From contig CATKHK010000078.1 in assembly GCA_949751835.1 (NCBI GenBank), positions 1 through 64,000 of the forward strand: 64,000 nt of DNA, read 5' to 3'. This stretch comes from Blepharisma japonicum. Taxonomy: Eukaryota > Ciliophora > Heterotrichea > Heterotrichida > Blepharismidae. The notes below the pieces were generated by a model. That model made no database searches and was not told the origin of the DNA. It saw only the letters and a list, made by a program, of their open reading frames with translations. Numbering within the stretch: the first letter of the stretch is position 1; every line of letters begins with the position of its first letter. This document shows, in pieces, positions 55,787 to 64,000 of the stretch. The position numbers were made by a program, and so were the translations under genes.

Positions 55787-58700
55787 ATGGATTTGAAAAT
55801 TCACGCAATTCTAAATTTATGCTTGAATTTTTGTTTTTTCTCCTTATCTCTTGTCTCTCTTTTCTTGAATTATTTTGCAATATCAAGCTATAATATCGGC
55901 CTCTACACAATTTCTTATACATTGACCTATGAAGATATTGAAGATCTCGGCGTCTACACTCATTTTGAAAATTTCAAAAATAAAGCATGCCAAACTACTC
56001 AAGAAGAAGACATACAGTTCATATGCAGCAATATTCAGAACTTCGAAACAGCTGGAATCCTCTATTTCCTTCTAACAATGCTCTCATTGATTTCTCTTTT
56101 TTTCACTTCAATGAATCTCATTACAGCAATTTCTTCTCATAAGAAATTTTGGATTAACCTAAAATTCCCTCACTTTATGAACGCTCTTATTTTTTTTATT
56201 TCAGCCGCAAGTTACCTTATTATCAGCAAAGTCACCACTTTAGACTCAGAAAAGGTGCAAATCGACTCCGGAATCAAAATTTTTTATTTAATTGCAATAG
56301 TCGCTGTTTTGACTCTAATTCACTATATTTTCCTCAAAAAATTTAAAAATATCGATCAGCTTTATAATGATGCTTATTCAGCCCAAGTTGACTTAAAAAG
56401 TGGAGACTCCAAACTTTCAGGCGGGATTTTCAATAGACAAGGTGTAAAAAGTAAGGCTGGAGATGAGATTATTGTAGAACCACACCAAAGGAAAGAGAAG
56501 GCTGAAGCTTCTGGTGATGATTCAGCTATTGAGATTATCAGGCTGAGAAAAGATAATGATCAGTTGATTTCTGAGTTAGCACAGATGAGAAGATCTTATG
56601 AAGAAAATAAATCGAAAGATACGAGCACTGAAGTAAATTCTTCAAGCTTTGTGGGGCTGATTGACAAAAAAGAAGACGAGACTGGAAGGCTGAGAAATCT
56701 TCTTGATGTGTTTAGAAAAGAAATAATACAAAAAGATTTAAGAATTGATGAGCTGGAAAGAGCTGCTGCTGTAAATAAGCAAGCTATGGAATCTTTAAAA
56801 GAAGCCAAAGATGAAATATCAAAAAGTTTGAGTGAAAAAGAAAAGCAAGCCAATGAATCAAATAGAGAAAAAAGCAAATTAAAATCAATCTTAGCCTCTA
56901 AAAAAGATGAATATGAAGCTCTTTATAAAGACTATAACAATTTGAGAAAAGAATTGGTTATTAAAAACCCACATGAGTTAAATCTAGAAAATCTCAATGA
57001 AGCTCTGCTAAAACAGAAATCAGAAAATAGCGACCTCAAAGAGCAAATGCAAAAACTAGAAATGATAAGAGATGAGCTTGAAATCAGAAATCGAGAACTT
57101 GCACAAGCTTATGAGGATGCTATGAGGTCAAAAACTGACTCTTCATTAGTTAACTATGATGAAGAAAAACTGCTAGAAAGGATAAGAGAGCTAGACTCAG
57201 CAATTGAAGAAAACACAACCACAAATAGCAATCTTCGGAGCCAGATAAATCAGCTTGAAGCTTCAAGTGGAGAGTATCTAAGCTTAAAAAAGACTTATCA
57301 AAAAACAATAGAAGAGCTAAAATCAGCCAATTCTGAAATTTTGCAGCTTAGTGAAAAATTAAAAGAGTTCGAAAAAGACGCTGACACAAAAGGCAGGATC
57401 CTCAAAGACTTTGTAAGCCAGAAAAAACAAATTGACGCCTATCAATCCCAAATTGAAACTCTACAAACTCAAGCCACCCACAACCAATCAGAGTGGGACA
57501 TCCAGCGGAATGACCTAAACTACACCATTTCTCAGCTGCGGCGAGAAACTGAGCAGCTCCAAAAGCGCCTCAAATCCCAAGAGGCTAATCTTTACAAAGA
57601 GCTTCAAGACTCTTCTAACCAAATTGATAAGTTGAAAGACGAAAATAAATTTTTTAAAAATCAGCTTGAAATTTCTCAAGCCGAGATCGACAGAATGAAA
57701 AAGCTTCAAGATGCCTTAAAACAGCAACTTCTGCAAAAAGAAGCAAAATTCGAAGAAACAAGCCAAGGGGAAATGAAAAAGTCAATGAGCAATGATAAGC
57801 TCATAAAAATCTTGTCAGACCAGAACTCAGATTTATCAAGCAGCTTGAAGCTGACACAGCAGAAAATGAAAGAAGTAATTGATGAAAAAGAAGAAATGAG
57901 GAAGCAGCTGAATACTCAGAGTTTAGAGCTATCACAAATTAGTGGGGAAAATTTAAGTTTGCATAAATCACTGTTTGAAATGGGAAAATTCTCATCAGTT
58001 TATAGTTCAAGAGAAGAATATAGCAATAATAGCAGCTTAAGCAGCTCTATAAGTGTGCAAGAACTAATGATAATCGAAAGTATGGCAGAAATCGACGCTC
58101 AGCCAAATAAACTAATGGATATGGCAGAAAAAATGAAAAGAGAACCCCCAATGACTTATTCAAATGTATGAAAACTCCTAGAAAATTTAATTGACGAAAA
58201 ATGCAAGCTGGACAAGCTTGAATTAGCATTAGGAAGGCAGCCAAGAGATATGGTAGATTTCGCCTTAGATTACATGTATTTGCAATTTGGACTAAAAACA
58301 GTTGCCCACAAGCAGCTTAAAGCTTTAATGATTTCTCTAGAAGAGCTCTACAAAATAAGCCACCCCTACGCTGTCACTTTCTGCAGAATGCTCGGAGTCT
58401 TCCATTCTAGGCCTTTGCCAAGCCACATCTGTGTATTTTTACTAATGATCCACGAGCTTTTTGTTCTTTCTTCTAATAAATCTAAGCCGAAAACTGACAG
58501 TTTTGCGCAGCACTATGAAATCCAACAATACGGAGGGGAAACTTCCATTATTGATATAATGGAGCTTATAATGAAAGTATGCAAAAGCGACAGAGAAATT
58601 GGAGAAAGGATAATAACAAGGATCCAGAAAGAAAATTTGGATAAATATGATATGATTGCTACCAAAGTGGTTGGGACTATGGCAAAAATGGGGATTTCGC

Positions 58701-59284
58701 CAGAAAATATGTTCGAAATTTTAGATTTAGATCATGGAGAAACTTTGGATTATCATGAATTTGTAGACTCTATAAGAATAAAATTAAATATTTGGATCAC
58801 TCAAGACGAAGCTGAGCTCTTGTGTGGGTCGATTGATAGTGAAGGTAAAGGGATAATTTCTCATGAAGAATGGCAAGAAAAAATTGATTTCGAAAAATAC
58901 CTGGAGATCTCAGACTCCAAAGCTGCTATGGTCACCAAATCCCAACTTTTCAACGCTTTTATAGACGAATATGAATTCGAAATAATCCAAGACTACAACA
59001 AACTCAGAAAAAAAATAAAACAAAGCCGCTTAGATCAACCAAGTTTTAAAGAAAAAGTCCTTGAAATTGACCCAAATTATGAAGAAATCGAAATTTCGCG
59101 GCTTTATGAGATCGCGAGGTCTCAAGATAACGACATAAAAGGTCTCGTCAGCGCTGAAACTTTTTGCTTGATTGTTATTAAAGAAAAGATAGGAGGGTAT
59201 GGAATTGGGATTTTTGGTAAAAATTATATAGATTGGAAAAGAATTGACGCAGTTTTACCACGGGCCAGTGGAACTTCATTTTAA
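55787..59284 (+). CDS. Four-TM protein with long coiled coil and EF-hand-like C-terminus
   Basis: 1,165 residues, single exon; one UGA (58169) is Trp. Four TM helices lie at about 8-32, 86-114, 125-149 and 162-182, with a CQTTQ..ICSN luminal loop between the first two. Residues about 245-760 are a nearly continuous coiled coil. The C-terminal 370 residues are globular: a helical domain, then an EF-hand pair (LDLDHGETLDYHEF about 975, with a weak loop; DSEGKGIISHEEW about 1015, with a good D-x-E-x-K-G-x-I-x-x-x-E pattern). A membrane-anchored, Ca2+-responsive tether or cortical scaffold is a reasonable guess from the domains only. No orthologue is recognised. Its stop lies 17 bases from the stop of the convergent Atg27-like gene. 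Confidence 0.85.
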
Positions 59285-59301
59285 TATTTTAATTATAACT
59301 A

Positions 59302-60441
59302 TTAAACAGTCCCGTACTGAGTCTGCACGTTGAGTTCGAGGCTATCGTCGTTTAGGTCTGGTAAGTCCATGTCTAGAGGCTGCCCACTTTTTGGTTTGAG
59401 GTGGACGGTTGTCCTGAAAAGTGCCTTAAAGTGTTGTCCAAAAGGCACTAAGTCCCAGCCTTTTTCTCCATTTCTGTGCTGTGAGTAAACGTAAGCTATT
59501 AGGTAGGCTACAATGCTGCCGCCTATTAATAGGTATAAAAACGTCCAAAATAATGAAAAGGAGCTGGTGCTGGTCTTTTTGGATCCGCATTGTTTATAAA
59601 AATGTGCTTGAAGATTCTGGAAATAAGGCAGCTCTACTACTAAGAATATTTCTACTATCTTACCATTATCTACTAAACAATTATAGTTGATTTCTAATTC
59701 TTTTGGATTTTGATCAAGTCAGCCTGGGGTTTCTGCACTTCCATTTAATGTAGGATATGCGATTTTTTCATCTGTGATAATAAAAGGGGAATTATAGTAA
59801 ACTTTTCCAGTGTCTTCTTGCATGTGTAAATAAATTATAGTTGTTTCTTCTTCAAATGGAACGATATAGGCATTGTTTTTTGTTTTCTGGTCAAAAGCTG
59901 GCTTTAGTTTGCCATTTTCTGCAATTTCGCTAGACTTTGAGCTAAATCCGATTGAAAGTCCATCTCTTATTTGCCCCTGTTCTCCACATATTTTCATCCA
60001 ATTAATAGAAATCGGAGGGCAATCAGTCATATAAAAGGTCACATTTAAATGCAGTTTAGTACCCCCAGATCCTCTATTCAAGCATTCCTGAGTAACCTTA
60101 TAAGCAGAAGAAAGATTAAATTTCCGCATTTCTTCTTCATCTTTGGCAACATTCATATAAAGCCATTTCAAGTCATCAGTTTTGTTTTCGTCTTGATGGT
60201 GAAATTCTACTTTTTCGAAATCTTTTCATTCAGGAGACGAGCTCATGACGTAAAAGATAAGAGATTGATCAGCTGCTTGAGATATATAGGCAGGGGTTAG
60301 ATAGGTCCATTCAGCTTTGGTTTTGCCGTTTGATACAACTTTGGCTGTATTGTCAAAATGGATACCTATGTCGATGCTTGAGCATATTTGTCCAAATGAA
60401 AAAACAGAAATTGAGAGAAGGAGAATAAGCTGTTTTGACAT
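59302..60441 (-). CDS. Atg27 / mannose-6-phosphate-receptor-like type I membrane protein
   Basis: 379 residues, with two UGA as Trp joining three open stretches. Signal peptide at 1-18 (QLILLLSISVFSFGQ). The luminal part holds a repeated beta-rich organisation with Cys residues and a GEQGQIRDGLSIGF segment, and near its end NYNCLVDNGKIVEI, as in mannose-6-phosphate-receptor-homology domains. One TM helix at about 292-318 (FSLFWTFLYLLIGGSIVAYLI) is followed by HRNGEKGWDLVPFGQHF. The G-WDL-P motif just after the membrane is characteristic of Atg27 and cation-dependent M6P receptor-like proteins. Such proteins cycle between Golgi, endosomes and autophagic membranes. Overall length suits the family; the lectin residues cannot be confirmed by eye. 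Confidence 0.75.
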
Positions 60442-60723
60442 TTTAATAGAAAAATTTTATGCTAAAGCAATTTTTAAGTCATTTTAAAAATATCGTGATT
60501 TTTGATAAGAGTATAAGAATAATAAATGAAAACCACGTTTATTAAATAGATAATGGCAAAAGTCCTCTATTAATGTAGGCTATAATTGATATCTCAAAGC
60601 AAAATTGCACTAAGAGTTTTATAGCTTTTATTAGATACAAAAATTACTGTGATTTATCTTATTTTCATAAGAAATGCAACTTCAATGAATTTTTTACATG
60701 AAAATTGAAAAACTTCTAAATAA
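60442..60723. promoter_or_regulatory. Divergent intergenic region (inferred promoters)
   Basis: This 282-base AT-rich gap lies between divergent starts. It must contain both promoters, but no specific element can be picked out. Confidence 0.35.
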
Positions 60724-61905
60724 ATGGAAGAACTATCAAAAGATGAGTTTTGGAAAGTAGCAGCAGAACAATTAGAAAGCTTATTATCCCCTAAAAGGCT
60801 CAGACTCGAAGATCACTCCGCGCCAGATAAAAGACTTCTCTCTCTTGCTGTATTAACTCCTCCCCCTAATCGCCTTAACTTAAAAACCTCCATAATGGGA
60901 AAAACCTATCGAGTATATGACCCTTTATTTTCAAAGACCACTGATAGAACTAACCGATACTCAGAATTTTTATCAAAACTTGAACAAGATAATCCTCTTA
61001 AAAATTCTTCCCAAAAAGTTGGTAAAAAAACAGAAGATCCTATCGAAGATCTTAAACCTGAAGTTGTATGGTAATTTAAACGATAGCTTCCCAAGAAATT
61101 CCTTCATGTTTCTGGTCAAAAAGCAAGCCTGACGCTCCCTCCTCTAAAGCTTCTAAAACAAAGGGACCTTACACCTCCTAGGAAGAAAATTGCTTTATCA
61201 ATAAAAATCCAAAATTTAATTACCCAAGTAACCGGAAAATATACAAAATTATACGAAAGATTATCAGATGACAGCGGAATGATTACAAAGGAAGGGATCA
61301 TTGATTATCTATCCAAAATTAACCCAAAAAAACGTCAAACCCCTATAAACATCAGAGGAAATGCAGTATCCACTCCAGAAACACGAGGAATTACCCCATG
61401 GAGAACGCATACATCAAGGGTCCAGCACATCCGGGTCCCTTGTGAAACCCCTGAAAATTCACCTGAAATTATAGATAAAGCCAATATTTTATGAGTAATT
61501 TTTATATAGGAAATTTTTGACCCTTTTTTAGCAGGAAGTATAAGTAAACAGGCATTTTTCGGGGTAATGATTGTCCATGAATATACCAATTTTGGAGTCT
61601 ACAGGTCCAGAATTCCATCAAATAGGCTGGATTTCCAGGACATGAAACAGATAAATCAGCTGAAAAGCCAAGTGAGCCAATTTAAAGAGCTTTTTGGGCA
61701 ATATTGCCAAGGAAAAATAATGGGGAGAGAAGGGTTTAAAGGGCTTTTAGACGCAATTTGTAGTGATGAAGAAGTCAATGAGGTGATGGAAATGCTTGAA
61801 ATTAAGGACAGGGTCAGTTTTGGACAATTTTTAGCGTCAATTCCATTTTTGTTAGAAAATTATGACAAGTTTTCCCTTAAAGTGGATAATAATGTATTAT
61901 CATAA
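60724..61905 (+). CDS. EF-hand-like hypothetical protein, three exons
   Basis: 381 residues if two introns are removed: a canonical 15-nt one at 61495-61509 (gtaatttttatatag) and an upstream one at 61066-61086. The latter must be 21 nt (gtatgg...gatag) to keep the frame; the nested 16-nt GT..AG (61071-61086) would lead to an early stop. The N-terminal part is charged and probably disordered, with VYDPLFSK and TPWRTH segments. Two regions look like decayed EF-hands: LSDDSGMITKEGIIDYL, and GKIMGREGFKGLLDAI with DRVSFGQFLASI. No known orthologue is recognised. The stop is only 8 bases before the ATG of the BCAS2 homologue, the tightest spacing in the window. Confidence 0.75.
61066..61086 (+). 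other. Putative 21-nt intron (alternative 16-nt form out of frame)
   Basis: The exon 1 frame hits TAA at 61072. Removing 21 bases from gtatgg to gatag continues into the open frame that starts CTTCCCAAG. The 16-base alternative beginning at the inner gtaat uses the same 3' AG but shifts the frame to a stop after about 20 codons. Confidence 0.5.
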
Positions 61906-61913
61906 AAATTTAA

Positions 61914-62549
61914 ATGGAAACGAAAGCTATAGAATTCAAGACTCGCTTGACTTATCAAATAGCCAATTCTCATCTTGTCGACGCTTTGCCATATCTTGAT
62001 AAATATACAGAAAATGATCAGAAAATAGCTAATGAATTGGTTCAAGGCGAGCTGAAATCTTTTGAGCCTGGGGATTATTTGAAAGAATTACCTTTACCAA
62101 GGACAAGTTTTGAATTGGCTCCTTATTTCAAAGAATTTTTTGACAATTATTCTAAAGAAAAACCTGAAAAAAATGATGCGAAGATAGAGAATCCTGAAAA
62201 TCCAATCGAAGAGCTAAGAAAATCGAAATTACTTTTTTGTTATAATGAAATGAGGAACAGCAATCTTAAGCTACTAACAAAATTTGGAGCTGAAGCTTGG
62301 AAAAGACATATTAAAGACCTGGATTCTTATCTGAAGAGGATTGAAAAAACAGTGAAAAACTATGAAAATTCTAACACAACTATCAATCAGCACCGGAAAG
62401 CTGAGCAAGAAAATGCTGAAAATCAAATAAAATCACTCCAAGACCAATGAATCCATCTCGTCAAAAGAAATAGTGAGCTCAAAATCCTTCGAAACAGCAT
62501 GGCCAAAAAGGTCAATAAACTAAAAAAACCAAAAATAGACAAAGAATAG
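61914..62549 (+). CDS. BCAS2: Pre-mRNA-splicing factor SPF27 (BCAS2 homologue)
   Basis: 211 residues, single exon, TAG stop, one UGA as Trp at 62448. It follows the BCAS2/SPF27 plan: VDALPYLDKYTENDQ near the start, then an alpha-helical middle (YLKELPLPRTSFELAPYFKEF), the conserved KLLTKFGAEAWKRH helix and a C-terminal coiled coil ending in DQWIHLVKRNSELK. BCAS2 is a core subunit of the Prp19/CDC5L complex that activates the spliceosome. Length is close to the usual 220-225. It suits a genome with very many mini-introns. The start ATG is the first after the previous gene's stop. Confidence 0.93.
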
Positions 62550-62573
62550 CCTATTAATTAACCTAAAAACATA

Positions 62574-63563
62574 TTAATTGGTACTGTCTTGAGCCAATGC
62601 ATTTTCCATCTCCTGAAGCTCTTTTATCTCCTTTTCAATAGTTTTCTCTCTATTATCAATTTGTTTTCTAATTTCTTCCAATGTTGAGTTTTCTATAGCC
62701 CACGTCGCCACAATATCTATTGCAGATAGCCCAGCTCCTATAGTAGACGCTTTCAAAAACTTGGCATTTCTCCCAGCTGTCATTATTGACGGCCAGCCCC
62801 CTTTTAAAGAAAAAATGCTTTTAGTAGACTTTAAAGTCGTCGCTTTTAATGCTGATAAAGTTTTGTACTCTTTTACCATTTTTCATATCCTTGAGCCAAT
62901 ATGGTAGCTTTGCATTGCTAAATTGCTGACTTCTACGAAATTTTTAGCTTTAAGCATAGAAACTTCGTATCGGATGGCAGCTTTTTCTTCTTCTATTAGG
63001 ACTTTTTTCATTTTTTTGAGCTGATTTTTTTCAATGAAGTATTGGGTTACTGTTGTACCAACACTAGTAAGACTTCCTACAATCATTGTGACTATCCCTA
63101 ACATGGCTAAAGGGGTAAAAATTAGGCCGGTACCTGCCATGTTTGCACTGATTCCGATTGTGTTGGAAATTTTGCAGCCAAGCAAGTGGCTTTCGAGGTC
63201 TTCTTTAATGTTGGTTAAATAAATGATAGATGTGCGCAGCTTACTGATGTATGTTTTTTTATTGGCATACAGCTTTTGTATGCTGGAAGCTAATTTATTA
63301 GGATCTTCAGCTTGATTAAGGCTTAATGCTTGCTGATTTTTTTTGATAAATTGAGAAATTTCATATCGGAGGAAGTAATTTTCGGCAAGATTTTTATGCT
63401 TTAAGTCTTTTTCAGTCACTGGCGAAGTTTTATTGCGACTGAGTCAGCTAGTGATTGCTGCTCGCTCATATGTGTTTCCATCAGCAGCATTGACAGGATC
63501 TTCCATTATTTCTTGAGTGATCGGGCATAAATATTCGTGCGGGATGTGAACTGACTCAGACAT
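62574..63563 (-). CDS. U-box protein with hydrophobic hairpin (apolipoprotein L-like?)
   Basis: 329 residues, with two UGA as Trp. Residues 8-72 are a U-box ([23 protein letters not shown], then [18 protein letters not shown]), where UGA codes the invariant Trp. A helical segment follows, then a long hydrophobic stretch at about 133-168 ([35 protein letters not shown]) and a second weak one at 260-290, set between charged helices. The U-box should act as an E2-recruiting ligase domain; the hydrophobic hairpin could place it on a membrane. The hairpin recalls apolipoprotein-L proteins, but this is a visual impression. Its stop is 24 bases from the convergent BCAS2 stop. Confidence 0.85.
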
Positions 63564-64000
63564 ATTTGAATATTTATGTATTGGTCTTAAAAAATGGATG
63601 TGTCAGCATTTTTATTAATTAACTCAGAATTTTTTAGGATTTTCTAATTGTCTGAAAAAATTATATGCCTTTGTTACAAATACGCTGCATTATATATATA
63701 CGTATTTATTTATATGGTATTTTATTTAAACTTCGAATGATCAAATAGTTCTCTTGCTATAGACTAAGCTATAATTATATTTTAACTCTACCTTAATTGC
63801 AAGCATTTTTATTTATCATAATTTCTTATTAATTAAAATTTTTTCTTTCTAAGAATATTTATTGATAGGCTGGATCATTGAGCATTAAATATCCTTTAAA
63901 TTCTCGAAAAAAATGAAAAATAATAGTTTATAAAGAATTTAAAACATAATATTGCTGTATTAAGCTTGGCTTAATTTAAGCCAGTGCATTCTCAAACTCT
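63564..64000. other. Intergenic sequence at window end
   Basis: AT-rich with no ORF or RNA gene. No telomeric repeat is present, so the chromosome continues beyond the window. Confidence 0.45.

Noticed and set aside
1-64000. CRISPR arrays, bacterial operons, Shine-Dalgarno sites, phage genes
   Set aside because: Nothing of this kind was seen; the telomere, introns, gene families and code are eukaryotic.

Overview
The window is the telomere-capped end of a somatic (macronuclear) chromosome of a heterotrich ciliate, most likely Blepharisma. Three things point there. It opens with a run of the 8-base repeat CCCTAACA. Nearly every gene reads through in-frame UGA codons at conserved tryptophan positions, and only TAA and TAG end genes. 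Many genes carry 15-base GT..AG introns. Stentor shares the telomere repeat but, as I recall, uses the standard code, so it fits less well. Ordinary ORF calling cuts these genes into pieces; here they are rejoined with UGA = Trp and the mini-introns removed.

Layout. Positions 1-87 are telomere. About 0.1-6.6 kb holds only decayed or unrecognised fragments. From 6.6-10.5 kb there are a TPR gene (frameshifted), a PLAC8-type Cys-rich protein, a small unknown ORF and an intact U-box/coiled-coil/kelch protein. From 10.8-13.4 kb lie rotted kelch-family copies on both strands. From 13.9-36.2 kb, all on the minus strand, is an expanded family of membrane proteins with a pepsin-fold ectodomain that lacks both catalytic aspartates, one transmembrane helix and a variable cytoplasmic tail: three RING-like repeats (gene A, 13877-16465), RING-IBR plus a long disordered region plus kelch (gene B, 19505-23719), a short tail (gene C, 24556-25896), or kelch only (gene D, 27787-30936, split by a 0.64-kb insertion; gene E, 33757-36229, with a 2-base deletion). 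D and E lie in a 3.4-4 kb segmental duplication. Two decayed AAA-ATPase-like genes sit nearby. A WD40 protein and a ubiquitin-like/zinc protein lead into the conserved part.

From 43.3 to 63.6 kb the window is dense with ordinary conserved eukaryotic genes: a divergent small GTPase, a DHHC palmitoyltransferase, a 2,383-residue TRANK1-like superfamily-1 helicase, tRNA-Ile(AAU), a mucolipin-type cation channel with three 15-nt introns, a four-TM/coiled-coil/EF-hand protein, an Atg27/mannose-6-phosphate-receptor-like protein, an EF-hand-like protein, the spliceosome component BCAS2/SPF27, and a U-box protein with a hydrophobic hairpin. Gaps there shrink to 8-25 bases.

The most interesting system is the pseudo-pepsin receptor family. 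Its kelch module is shared with the soluble U-box protein at 8.6-10.5 kb, so ubiquitin-ligase domains (U-box, RING, RING-IBR), kelch modules and an inactive protease ectodomain have been shuffled within one subtelomeric cluster. A role as surface receptors coupled to ubiquitin signalling is inference from architecture only.
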